Assembly: GCA_964411275.1 (NCBI GenBank)
Contig: CAYPKG010000001.1
Span: 1-64,000, forward strand
Source: CAYPKG01 sp964411275
GTDB taxonomy: Bacteria; Bacillota; Clostridia; Christensenellales; CAG-138
Length of the DNA: 64,000 nt
Direction of reading: 5' to 3'
Positions 1-7,603 of this stretch are shown here, one piece after another. The stretch's first letter is position 1; each line of letters opens with the position of its first letter. A program made the position numbers and the translations under genes. The notes beneath the pieces are model-generated. The model was not told the DNA's origin and searched no databases. It saw nothing but the letters and a program-made list of their open reading frames with translations.

Positions 1-1296
1 GATCTCGGGGTGGCCGCATACCTTTTGTGCGTGTATGGGCTGTTTGCCGCGTATCTCGTGTTGTATCGGCCCAGGGTATTTCAAAACAATAAAAGCATGC
101 TCATCATGGGCATCGAGGTTTCCCTTGTGATGTTGATGGCGCTGTTGGTCAACTCCTTTAACGCCCGGATAACGCCGGGGCTGTATGCGGTGATGATCGT
201 TGCCATCCTTTTGGACGGAACCACCGCCATGGCGGTGAACGTGGTGCTGTCGCTGTGCATTGGCCTTCTCTCCGGCGGCCGGGGCAGCAATACCCTTGGC
301 TTTAGCTCGCTTACCATGATGGCATCCATGCTCGCCTCCGGACAGATGGCCATTTACGCCCTGAAGCTGAACCAGAAGCGAAGCGCCATCATCGGCGCGG
401 GCGCGGTGGCTGGGGTGGCGGGAGCGCTGGTGATCGCCGCCACGTATGTGATGACCGATAGGGGTGCAAGCGCTGTGCTGGTGGACGCGGCATGGTCCTT
501 CGGCAGCAGCGTAATCTCGGCTATTTTGGTGGTGGGCACCCTAAGCTTGTGGGAAAACCTCTTTGATGTGGCAACGAGCGCGCGCCTTAGCGAGCTATCG
601 AATACCAACCATCCGCTGTTACGGCAGCTGATGACAGAGGCGCCCGGCACCTATCATCATTCAATGATGACGGCGTCCCTTGCGGAAAGCGCCGCGCAGG
701 CCATCGACGCTGACCCCCTTCTGGCCCGGGTAGGCGCGTATTACCACGACGTGGGGAAACTGCGCAGGCCCATGTATTTTTCGGAAAATCAAAAGCCTAC
801 GGAGAACATTCACGACACGCTGCCTGCCGCGGAAAGCGCCGGGGTTATCATTGCCCACCAGAAGGACAGCGTCACGCTGCTCAATAAGCATAAGCTCCCC
901 TCCGCCGTGGCGCAGATCGCGTTCGAGCACCATGGCAATACATTGGTGGCCTATTTTTATCACAAGGCACTGCAGGAGGCAGGGGGCAAGCGGGAGCTCA
1001 ATCAAAAAACATTCCGGTATCCCGGGGCGCGCCCAGGCAGCGCCGAAAGCGCCATCGTCATGCTGGCGGATAGCTGCGAGGCGGCGGTGCGCTCCCTGCA
1101 GGAGCCCAATCGGGAAGCGGTGGAGGAAATGGTGCACAAGGTCATCAAGGGTAAGCTGGACGACGGGCAGCTCGCTTTAAGCCCGCTGACATTTGCGGAT
1201 ATCTCCCAGATCGAAATGAGCTTTTTGCGCACATTCAACGGAATGATGCATGGGCGGGTGGAGTATCCGGGGCAGGCAAAGAAAAAGCGGGGTTAG
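1..1296 (+). CDS. pgpH: Cyclic di-AMP phosphodiesterase, PgpH/YqfF family (5' partial)
   Basis: The window opens inside this gene: the frame is open from base 1, so the GTG at 10 is not the true start. The remaining ~430 residues hold several membrane segments (roughly residues 1-190) followed by a cytoplasmic HD domain, with TYHHSMM, the HD pair in YYHDVGKL, and later AHQKD and EHHGN. Known family members hydrolyse c-di-AMP to pApA, so this is the likely second-messenger phosphodiesterase. The missing N-terminus would be the extracellular 7TMR-HDED part. It heads the run with ybeY, cdd, era and recO, the usual Firmicutes order except that dgkA, normally near ybeY and cdd, is absent. Confidence 0.9.
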   Translation, partial: DLGVAAYLLCVYGLFAAYLVLYRPRVFQNNKSMLIMGIEVSLVMLMALLVNSFNARITPGLYAVMIVAILLDGTTAMAVNVVLSLCIGLLSGGRGSNTLGFSSLTMMASMLASGQMAIYALKLNQKRSAIIGAGAVAGVAGALVIAATYVMTDRGASAVLVDAAWSFGSSVISAILVVGTLSLWENLFDVATSARLSELSNTNHPLLRQLMTEAPGTYHHSMMTASLAESAAQAIDADPLLARVGAYYHDVGKLRRPMYFSENQKPTENIHDTLPAAESAGVIIAHQKDSVTLLNKHKLPSAVAQIAFEHHGNTLVAYFYHKALQEAGGKRELNQKTFRYPGARPGSAESAIVMLADSCEAAVRSLQEPNREAVEEMVHKVIKGKLDDGQLALSPLTFADISQIEMSFLRTFNGMMHGRVEYPGQAKKKRG

Positions 1297-1300
1297 CGCA

Positions 1301-1738
1301 ATGATTGAGCTCATTGACGACACCGGAAGACTGGCCAAGGCCCTGCAGGCGGCCATGACGGACGCCGCGAATTCCGCGCTGATGGCTGAGGACACAGCGG
1401 GGGACATCTCCATCTGCATTTGCGGGCCGGAGGAAATCAAACGGCTGAACCGGGAATACCGGGGTATGGACATGGTGACGGACGTGCTGAGCTTTCCCGC
1501 CTTGGAGGGCGCGGATATCGTGGCGCCGCCGGGATACCTTGGGGACATCATGGTGTGCCTTGACCGGGCGGAGGAGCAGGCCCGGGAATATGGCCACAGC
1601 CTCACGAGAGAGCTTTGCTTTCTTGCGGTGCATGGCGTGTTGCATTTGTTGGGGTATGACCACATGGAGCAGGCGGACGAGAGGGAGATGCTCGCCCGGC
1701 AAAAAAACATTATGGAAGGGACCGGGATAGTAAGATGA
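1301..1738 (+). CDS. ybeY: Endoribonuclease YbeY
   Basis: YbeY is a single-domain zinc endoribonuclease needed for 16S rRNA 3'-end maturation and ribosome quality control. The signature HGVLHLLGYDH is present near residue 115, giving the three histidines that bind the metal. The ATG at 1301, four bases after the pgpH stop, starts the typical N-terminus (MIELIDD) and gives 145 residues, normal for the family; an in-frame GTG further upstream lies inside pgpH and is less likely. Its TGA overlaps the next start (ATGA at 1735), so it is probably translationally coupled to cdd. Confidence 0.93.
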   Translation: MIELIDDTGRLAKALQAAMTDAANSALMAEDTAGDISICICGPEEIKRLNREYRGMDMVTDVLSFPALEGADIVAPPGYLGDIMVCLDRAEEQAREYGHSLTRELCFLAVHGVLHLLGYDHMEQADEREMLARQKNIMEGTGIVR

Positions 1739-2163
1739 TGCGAACCATCCACGATTTGGAGATTAAAAATATGCTGCGCATGGCGTTCGAGGCCATGGAC
1801 AGGGCCTATGCCCCCTATTCCAATTTCCAGGTAGGGGCCTGCCTAAAGGGCGCGTCTGGCGCGTATTATCTCGGATGCAATATCGAAAACGTGGCGTATA
1901 CGCCCACCAACTGCGCGGAGCGCACGGCGCTGTTTAAGGCCGTGTACGAGGGAGAGCGGGCATTTGACGCCCTGGCCGTCATTTCCACAAGCGACCGGTG
2001 CACCCCGCCCTGCGGCGTGTGCAGGCAGGCGCTGGTGGAGTTTTGCGACCCGGACATGCCGGTCATCTGCGCCAACCGCAGCGGCCGGTATCAGGTGTAT
2101 TCCATGGCAGAACTGATGCCCCTGGCGTTTACGCCGTCGGATTTATTGAAGGATAAGAAATGA
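1735..2163 (+). CDS. cdd: Cytidine deaminase
   Basis: This enzyme deaminates cytidine and deoxycytidine to uridine and deoxyuridine in pyrimidine salvage. At 142 residues it is the small homotetrameric type. The zinc site is visible as TNCAERTA (Cys ligand and catalytic Glu) and PPCGVCRQ (two Cys ligands), and CNIENVAY forms part of the substrate pocket. It starts at the ATG overlapping the ybeY stop and ends overlapping the era start by ATGA at 2160, so the three genes are tightly coupled. A second ATG at 1738 could also serve. Confidence 0.95.
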   Translation: MMRTIHDLEIKNMLRMAFEAMDRAYAPYSNFQVGACLKGASGAYYLGCNIENVAYTPTNCAERTALFKAVYEGERAFDALAVISTSDRCTPPCGVCRQALVEFCDPDMPVICANRSGRYQVYSMAELMPLAFTPSDLLKDKK

Positions 2164-3047
2164 GCTACAAAAGCGGATTTATTTCCATAATCGGCTGCCC
2201 AAACGTGGGCAAATCCACATTGCTCAACCGGCTTGTGGGACAAAAGATCGCCATCGTGTCCAGCCGCCCCCAGACCACAAGGAACAAGATCACCGGTGTG
2301 CTGACACAAGAGGACTATCAGATGGTGTTTCTTGACACCCCCGGGGTGGCCGCGCCGAAAAACCGCCTGGGGGAGTATATGCTAAGCGTGGCGTATGAGG
2401 CCTTAAACGAGGTGGAGGCGGTCATGCTGCTCATCGATCCGGTTAACGGCCTTCGGGAGCGGGATCAAGCGCTGGTTGCCCGGGTGAAGCAGGCGAAAGC
2501 GCCCAAGATCGCTGTCATCAACAAGTCCGACATCGCGAGCATGGATCAGATGTTAAAAGCCCGGGCTTTCATAGAAGAGGCGGGGGGCTTTGACCATACG
2601 CTCAGCGTCAGCGCCATGACAGGGGACGGCGTTGAGAAGCTTTTGAGCGTTCTAAGGGATTACCTGGTGGACGGGCCTCAGTATTTTCCGGATGACATGG
2701 TCACTGACCAGCCCGAACGGGTGGTGTGTGCGGAGCTGATACGGGAAAAGACCCTGCAGCTCTTGCGCGACGAGGTGCCCCATGGCATCGGCGTGTATAT
2801 AGACAAGATGGAAACCAGGCCGGAAGGCGGGCTGATGGACGTGTGGGCCACCATCTATTGCGAGCGTGACGGGCACAAGGGCATGATCATCGGCAAGCAG
2901 GGCAGCATGCTAAAGAAAATCGGCCAGGGGGCGCGGCGGGACATGGAATGGATGCTGGGTTGCCGGGTGAACTTGCAGCTTTGGGTCAAGGTGCGGCAGG
3001 ACTGGCGCAATTCAGCCGGGGCTATCAAGGAGCTTGGCTACGAGTGA
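2160..3047 (+). CDS. era: GTPase Era
   Basis: Era is an essential GTPase that binds the 3' end of 16S rRNA and helps 30S subunit maturation. All G motifs are visible: GCPNVGKST (P-loop), DTPG, NKSD and a Ser-Ala motif near residue 145. The C-terminal KH domain contains GMIIGKQGSMLKKIG, and the protein ends with the usual LWVKVRQDWRN. The length of 295 residues is typical. It overlaps cdd by four bases, and about 130 bases separate it from the yqzL-like gene. The neighbourhood with ybeY and recO is conserved among Firmicutes and supports a ribosome and DNA-maintenance operon. Confidence 0.97.
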   Translation: MSYKSGFISIIGCPNVGKSTLLNRLVGQKIAIVSSRPQTTRNKITGVLTQEDYQMVFLDTPGVAAPKNRLGEYMLSVAYEALNEVEAVMLLIDPVNGLRERDQALVARVKQAKAPKIAVINKSDIASMDQMLKARAFIEEAGGFDHTLSVSAMTGDGVEKLLSVLRDYLVDGPQYFPDDMVTDQPERVVCAELIREKTLQLLRDEVPHGIGVYIDKMETRPEGGLMDVWATIYCERDGHKGMIIGKQGSMLKKIGQGARRDMEWMLGCRVNLQLWVKVRQDWRNSAGAIKELGYE

Positions 3048-3178
3048 CATTTTTTTCTTATTCTGGTGGGAAAATATTTGCCCCATAAACAGCGAATATC
3101 GGATGGATGGAGTCAACGGGGGAAAGATAAGCCTAGCCTAATCATATAGGCGATCCCACAAAAGGAGAAAGAGATAAC

Positions 3179-3352
3179 ATGGCAAAACGGTTTGACCCCA
3201 AAGAGGCGTGGAATGAATTTGCGGGCTCCGGCACAGTGGGCGCATATCTGACCTATCGTGCCGTGGCCGCGCGGCTGCGAAGAGAGCAGGCGGGAGACGG
3301 CGATGGAGCATTTGATCGTGACGGGCATCGTGACCCGCACCGTGGACTATAA
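3179..3352 (+). CDS. YqzL-like small protein
   Basis: A 57-codon ORF with a strong ribosome site (AAAGGAGAAAGA, about five bases before the ATG at 3179). Residues 8-27 (KEAWNEFAGSGTVGAYLTYR) match the short aromatic pattern I remember for YqzL proteins (TW-x-F-x-x-TG-x-I-x-x-YLLY), and the place between era and recO is exactly where yqzL sits in Bacillus subtilis. Function is unknown. Only the first ~35 residues look family-like; the tail overlaps the recO start by 50 bases in another frame, so the extended C-terminus may be incidental. Identity is inferred from position and a short motif. Confidence 0.6.
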   Translation: MAKRFDPKEAWNEFAGSGTVGAYLTYRAVAARLRREQAGDGDGAFDRDGHRDPHRGL

Positions 3353-4067
3353 AGAAAACGATAGGATACTCACCATATTCACAAGAGAGCAGGGCCGGGT
3401 GGACGCACGTGCGCGGGGATGCAGGCGGGCGAAAAGTCCGCTGTTGCCCGCTTGCCAGCCATGTGTGTATGGTGAGTTTCAGTTATTTCAAATGGGCGGG
3501 GATAAGGTCACCGTGGATCAATGCGACGTGCGGGAAAGCTTTTTCGCCATCCGGGAGGATGTGGAGCGCTTTGCCGCCGCAGCCAGCATGCTGTCTGTCG
3601 TACAGTCTGCCATTCAGCCCGGCGACCCCAACGAAAAGCTGTTTTCCCTGCTATACCATGGGCTGACGTTCTTATGCTATGGCCAAAGCCATCCTGTGGA
3701 CATGGCAATCTGTGTGCTGGTGCGGGCTCTTGACTGCATTGGCTTTTGTCCCGCCATCACCCATTGCGGCGTGTGCGGGCGGGATCTTCGGGCCATGGAT
3801 GGGCTGCGGTTTTCTCCGGCGTCCGGCGGCGCAGTGTGCGAAAGCTGCGCTGCTGTGGGCGGCAGAAGCATAAAGCCCCTGGCTCTGGAAGCGCTTCGGC
3901 GGATGCTGTTATTGGAGGATGGCGAGATGGACAGGGTGAAGCTTCCGCCTCAACTTCGCCTGGAGCTTATTCGGCATTTGGAGGAATACTGCGCCTATAT
4001 CCTGGAGCGGGAGCAGAAATCCATGAAAATGCTTCGGGAGTTTGCCAGGAAGGAACTTCAGGCGTAG
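3303..4067 (+). CDS. recO: DNA repair protein RecO
   Basis: RecO anneals strands and, with RecR, helps load RecA on SSB-coated DNA. The N-terminal OB fold is recognisable (VTGIVTRTVDYKENDRILTI), and a zinc-finger-like set of cysteines follows in the C-terminal half (CGVCGRDL and CESC, around residues 157-180). I chose the ATG at 3303 (MEHLIVTG), giving 254 residues; the in-frame start at 3258 would add a basic tail unlike other RecO proteins. The 5' end overlaps the YqzL-like ORF, which suggests translational coupling. RecO is normally the last member of this operon. Confidence 0.93.
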   Translation: MEHLIVTGIVTRTVDYKENDRILTIFTREQGRVDARARGCRRAKSPLLPACQPCVYGEFQLFQMGGDKVTVDQCDVRESFFAIREDVERFAAAASMLSVVQSAIQPGDPNEKLFSLLYHGLTFLCYGQSHPVDMAICVLVRALDCIGFCPAITHCGVCGRDLRAMDGLRFSPASGGAVCESCAAVGGRSIKPLALEALRRMLLLEDGEMDRVKLPPQLRLELIRHLEEYCAYILEREQKSMKMLREFARKELQA

Positions 4068-4129
4068 TCTACGAAGCGTAGATTGCGCTTCAACGCCCCT
4101 CACGATACAATGTCCTGGAGGTGAGGAGC

Positions 4130-4474
4130 ATGAACATGGATAGAAGAAAAGAACTTCTGGAGGAATATAAAAACAGGAAGCGCGATATGGGCGTCATTTC
4201 CATCAAATGCGTGGAGACTGGAGAGCAGTTCCTGGACGCGGTGACGGATGTGGGTGTGGCGTTTAACAGCAACCGGGCAAAGCTTAGGTTTAACGGGCAT
4301 CCCAACAAGCGGATGCAGGCGCTCTGGAACCAGCATGGCGAGGACGGGTTTGAAATGACGGTGCTAAAAGAGTACAAGCCCAAGGACCCCCTAGCGGATC
4401 ACAAGGCGGAGGTTTCAAAGCTCCGGGAAGAATGCCTGAAAGAACTGGAGAACGCCTCAAAGGTCTGGCGGTAA
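4130..4474 (+). CDS. GIY-YIG nuclease family-like protein
   Basis: A 114-residue soluble protein. It resembles a family of small Clostridial proteins annotated as GIY-YIG nuclease family, with MGVISIKCVETGEQFLDA, then NSNRAKLRFNGHPNKRMQ and WNQHGEDGFEM, and a charged helical C-terminus. The classic GIY and YIG tripeptides are not evident, so nuclease activity is doubtful. The ATG at 4130 is preceded by GGAGG at 4117-4121; the GTG at 4121 lies within that ribosome site and is rejected. The gene is followed by a strong terminator and may be transcribed with recO or alone. The family call rests on memory of similar sequences. Confidence 0.6.
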   Translation: MNMDRRKELLEEYKNRKRDMGVISIKCVETGEQFLDAVTDVGVAFNSNRAKLRFNGHPNKRMQALWNQHGEDGFEMTVLKEYKPKDPLADHKAEVSKLREECLKELENASKVWR

Positions 4475-4483
4475 AGGGCAGGA

Positions 4484-4516
4484 AAATGCGGTTTTGAGTG
4501 GCCGCATTCTTTTTTT
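4484..4516 (+). terminator. Rho-independent terminator after the GIY-YIG gene
   Basis: Stem AATGCGG (4485-4491) pairs with CCGCATT (4502-4508), followed by a run of eight T. It closes the pgpH-to-recO gene cluster. Confidence 0.85.
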
Positions 4517-4525
4517 GGTGCAATT

Positions 4526-4560
4526 AAGGCTGGAATGCCGTTTCCCGGTACTCCAGCCTT
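4526..4560 (-). terminator. Inverted repeat downstream of metY
   Basis: A 9-bp stem, AAGGCTGGA (4526-4534) with TCCAGCCTT (4552-4560), lies just past the 3' end of the minus-strand metY. The T-run is poor on both strands, so it is a weak terminator or a transcript-stabilising hairpin. Confidence 0.4.
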
Positions 4561-4606
4561 AATAAAATTCTGGTGCGCTCCGCCTGTAGGCCGCATTTCC
4601 TCTGTT

Positions 4607-5887
4607 TTAAGCAAAGGCTTGTTGCAAATCGGCGATAATGTCGTCAATATGCTCCGTTCCGATGGAAAGGCGCACGGTATTCGGCTTTATGCCCTGCTCA
4701 AGCAGCTCGCTTCCTGAAAGTTGGGAGTGGGTGGTGCTTGCGGGGTGTATGACGAGGGACTTGCTGTCCGCTACATTGGCAAGCAGCGAAAACAGCTTCA
4801 GCCGGTCGATGAAAGCCCTGGCTTCCTCCTGTCCGCCTTTTATCTCGAATGTGAAAATGGAACCCGCTCCATTGGGAAAATACTCCTGATACAGGGCATT
4901 GTCGGGATGCGTTTTGATGGCGGGATGGTTAACGGCTTCCACCTGCGGATGATCCGACAGATACGCAACTACCTTCAATGCGTTGTATACATGCCTCTCA
5001 ACCCGAAGGGACAAAGACTCAAGGCCCTGGAGGAACAAGAACGAGTGGAAGGGGCTGATTGTGGCGCCGGTATCCCTCATGAGAGTAGTGCGGATTTTCA
5101 AAATATACGCAATGTTTCCCACCGCTTCGGTGAACACAACGCCGTGATAGCTTGGGTTGGGTGCAGACAGCCCTGGGAATTTGTCGTTTGCCGCCCAGTC
5201 GAATTTTCCAGAGTCCACGATGACGCCGCCGATGGACGTGCCGTGTCCGCCGATAAATTTCGTGGCCGAATGAACCACCACGTCTGCGCCGTACTCAATA
5301 GGCCGCAGCAGATATGGCGTGGCGAATGTGTTATCCACAATCAGAGGAATGCCGTGTTTATGGGCAATATTAGAAACAGCGGCTAAATCAACGATCGTGG
5401 AATTGGGATTTCCCAGTGTTTCGATGAATACAGCCCTTGTGTTTTCGTCGATGGCTGCCTCGAAGTTTTCGGGGTCTGCGCCGTCAACAAATGTTGTGGT
5501 TATTCCCAGGTCCGGGAGCGTGTGGGCGAATAGGTTATAGGTGCCGCCATAGACGCGCTTGTCGGATACGATGTTGTTTCCGGCAGTTGCTATATTCTAT
5601 ATCGCGTAGGTGACCGCCGCAGCGCCGGATGCCGTGGCGAGGGCTGCAGCGCCTCCCTCGAGCGCCGCGATGCGCTGTTCAAAAACATCCGAGGTGGGGT
5701 TCATCAGTCTCGTGTATATGTTTCCGCCCTCGGTCAGCGCGAAGCGCCCCGCAGCCTGGGCGCAGTCCTTGAAAACATAGGAGGAGGTGGCGTAAATCGG
5801 CACTGCCCTGGCATCGGTTGCCGGGTCGGGATGCTCCTGTCCCACGTGAAGCTGGAGTGTTTCAAATCTGTAGTTTTTGTCAGCCAT
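4607..5887 (-). pseudogene. metY: O-acetylhomoserine sulfhydrylase (MetY-like), interrupted by an in-frame amber codon
   Basis: The frame reads MADKNYRFETLQLHVGQ from the ATG at 5887, which has a good ribosome site (AGAGGT). It continues as a PLP-dependent Cys/Met-metabolism enzyme: residues ENIYTRLMNPT-like (GGNIYTRLMNPT), later IVDNTFATPYL and HSATKFIGGHG with the PLP lysine. It ends at 4607 after 426 codons, the normal family length. A single TAG at 5597-5599 interrupts it after TYAI; the reading resumes in the same frame with NIATAGNN. Nothing else is damaged, so this is a recent nonsense mutation, a sequence error or possible readthrough. Intact homologues make homocysteine or methionine precursors from O-acetylhomoserine and sulfide. 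It lies 39 bases behind cysK. Confidence 0.85.
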
Positions 5888-5926
5888 TGTAATTACCTCT
5901 TTCCGCTTTTATAATTTAGCCTCTAT

Positions 5927-6862
5927 TTATGGTAATTCCGAAAACATCGGAGTGGACAAATACCGTTCCCCCGTATCGGGGAATATGACAACAATACTCT
6001 TGCCTGCGTTTTCAGGCCGTTTGGCAGCTTTGAGTGCCGCCCAAGCCGCGGCGCCGGAGGATATGCCCACTAAAACGCCCTCGGTGCGGGCAATCTCTCT
6101 GCCCGTTTTAAAAGCCTCCTCATTCTCCACGACGATGATTTCATCGTATACTGAGGTGTGGAGAACCTCCGGTATAAACCCCGCACCGATGCCCTGTATC
6201 TTATGGGGGCCGCTTCGCCCCTCCGACAGGACGGGGGAGCCTGCGGGTTCCACCGCTATGATTTTAATATCAGGGTTTTTGCTTTTGAGAAATTCACCCA
6301 CTCCGGTGATCGTCCCCCCCGTTCCGATGCCCGCAATGAAAACATCCACATTCCCTCCGGTCTGCTCCCAGATTTCCGGCCCGGTGGCCAATCTATGCGC
6401 TTCGGGATTGGCAGGGTTTTTGAACTGCCCCGGCACGAAGCTGCCCGGCGTTGCTGCGGCAAGCTCCTCCGCCTTGGCGATTGCGCCCTTCATGCCCAGA
6501 GCGCCATCGGTGAGCACAAGCTCCGCGCCATACGCTTTGAGCAGACTGCGGCGCTCAATGCTCATGGTTTCCGGCATGGTCAGGATCAGGCGGTATTGTT
6601 TCGATGCGGCGACTGCCGCAAGCCCAATTCCCGTGTTGCCGCTGGTCGGCTCGATGATGACCGAGTCGGGCTTAAGCAAGCCCTTTGCTTCGGCAGCTTC
6701 AATCATCGCCTTTGCGATCCTGTCCTTCACGCTTCCGGCGGGATTGAAGTATTCGAGCTTTGCAATTATCCTTGCGGACAGCTCATGAGCATCCGCTGTG
6801 TTTTTAAGCTCCAGCATTGGTGTGTTCCCGATCAGGTCTGTTATGCTTTGATGTACAGCCAT
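5927..6862 (-). CDS. cysK: Cysteine synthase A (O-acetylserine sulfhydrylase)
   Basis: This PLP enzyme makes cysteine from O-acetylserine and sulfide. Family motifs are present: IGNTPMLEL, the PLP lysine in PAGSVKDR, the substrate loop PTSGNTGIG, and the phosphate-binding GIGTGGTITGVGEFL. The ATG at 6862 follows GGAGG by six bases and gives MAVHQSITDL; an ATG further upstream at 6883 would add MKKRRCI before the ribosome site and is rejected, leaving 311 residues. The gene is first in a minus-strand operon with metY and divergent from an Rrf2 regulator, an arrangement typical of CymR-controlled sulfur genes. Confidence 0.95.
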   Translation of the reverse strand: MAVHQSITDLIGNTPMLELKNTADAHELSARIIAKLEYFNPAGSVKDRIAKAMIEAAEAKGLLKPDSVIIEPTSGNTGIGLAAVAASKQYRLILTMPETMSIERRSLLKAYGAELVLTDGALGMKGAIAKAEELAAATPGSFVPGQFKNPANPEAHRLATGPEIWEQTGGNVDVFIAGIGTGGTITGVGEFLKSKNPDIKIIAVEPAGSPVLSEGRSGPHKIQGIGAGFIPEVLHTSVYDEIIVVENEEAFKTGREIARTEGVLVGISSGAAAWAALKAAKRPENAGKSIVVIFPDTGERYLSTPMFSELP

Positions 6863-6896
6863 GATGCACCTCCGTTTTTTCATTTTTACTATTCAT

Positions 6897-6943
6897 ATAT
6901 GTTTAGTAGGCTTTATTATGGAACAACCTCTCTCTTTTGTCAA
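6897..6943 (-). promoter_or_regulatory. cysK promoter and candidate Rrf2 operator
   Basis: On the minus strand TTGACA (6938-6943), 17 bases, then CATAAT (6915-6920) form a clear sigma-A promoter. Just downstream, at 6897-6905, is TAAACATAT, the same 9-mer that lies between the -35 and -10 of the divergent regulator gene. The position is right for a repressor site near the start of transcription. Confidence 0.7.
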
Positions 6944-7053
6944 GAGGTTATTTTATTTATTTTTTTCCTAAAAAATCTCATCATATTACGGCATCCACGC
7001 AGCTGCCAAATACCATTTTATTCTTTATCTGTGGGAAAAGGAGAACATCTTAC

Positions 7054-7082
7054 TTGAAAACATAGTAAACATATGTTATTAT
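7054..7082 (+). promoter_or_regulatory. Promoter of the Rrf2 regulator with a palindrome in the spacer
   Basis: TTGAAA (7054-7059) and TATTAT (7077-7082) are 17 bases apart. The spacer carries TAAACATATG, which includes most of the perfect palindrome AACATATGTT (7068-7077). The shared TAAACATAT with the cysK leader suggests autoregulation by the same protein. Confidence 0.6.
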
Positions 7083-7112
7083 AATGCATAACGTGATAGC
7101 GAGGTGGAGTTT

Positions 7113-7550
7113 TTGAAAGTATCGACGAAGGGCAGATATGCGTTGCGGATGCTGCTGGATTTAGCAGAGCATAAGGACGATGGCTTTATATCCCTAAAAG
7201 AAATTGCCAAGAGGCAGAATATATCCAAGCAATATCTCGAACAGATCGTTTCGTTATTGCATGCATCCAATATGCTGCGGGCAAACCGGGGAAAACAGGG
7301 TGGATATATGCTGGCGAAAGAACCTTCTCAATACACGGTAGGACAAATACTGCGTACGACCGAAGGCAATCTCGCCCCCGTCGCCTGTCTTGGCGATGAA
7401 ATCAACCAATGTGACCGCGCTGAGTCTTGCAAGACATTGCGCATGTGGAAAGGGCTGGATAAAGCCATCGCCGATTATCTCGATGGTATTTCATTGCAAG
7501 ACTTACTTGACCAACATCAGGAGCAGGGCGCTGATAATTATATGATATAG
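7113..7550 (+). CDS. Rrf2-family transcriptional regulator (CymR/IscR-like)
   Basis: A winged-helix repressor of 145 residues with the Rrf2 start KVSTKGRYALRMLLDLA, an HTH (SLKEIAKRQNISKQYLEQI) and the wing RGKQGGYMLA. Three cysteines around residues 90-105 (spacing C-x7-C-x5-C) could hold an iron-sulfur cluster as in IscR; CymR proteins usually lack them. I prefer the TTG at 7113, seven to ten bases after AGGTGG, because family members begin with M-K-x-STKGRY; the GTG at 7104 is inside the ribosome site. It is divergent from cysK-metY, so it probably senses cysteine or Fe-S status and controls that operon and itself. Confidence 0.88.
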   Translation: MKVSTKGRYALRMLLDLAEHKDDGFISLKEIAKRQNISKQYLEQIVSLLHASNMLRANRGKQGGYMLAKEPSQYTVGQILRTTEGNLAPVACLGDEINQCDRAESCKTLRMWKGLDKAIADYLDGISLQDLLDQHQEQGADNYMI

Positions 7551-7554
7551 ACGA

Positions 7555-7586
7555 AAAAACCGCAAGCTATGGAGCCTGCGGTTTTT
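7555..7586. terminator. Bidirectional terminator between the Rrf2 gene and htpG
   Basis: AAAAACCGCA (7555-7564) pairs with TGCGGTTTTT (7577-7586). The T-run on each strand fits the two converging genes. Confidence 0.85.
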
Positions 7587-7603
7587 AATATGATGCCGGG
7601 TAA

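Noticed and set aside
5597..5599. Pyrrolysine or general amber recoding at the metY TAG
   Set aside because: TAG is used as a normal stop in the window (pgpH at 1294, recO at 4065, the nucleotidase at 18644), and no pyl gene is visible.
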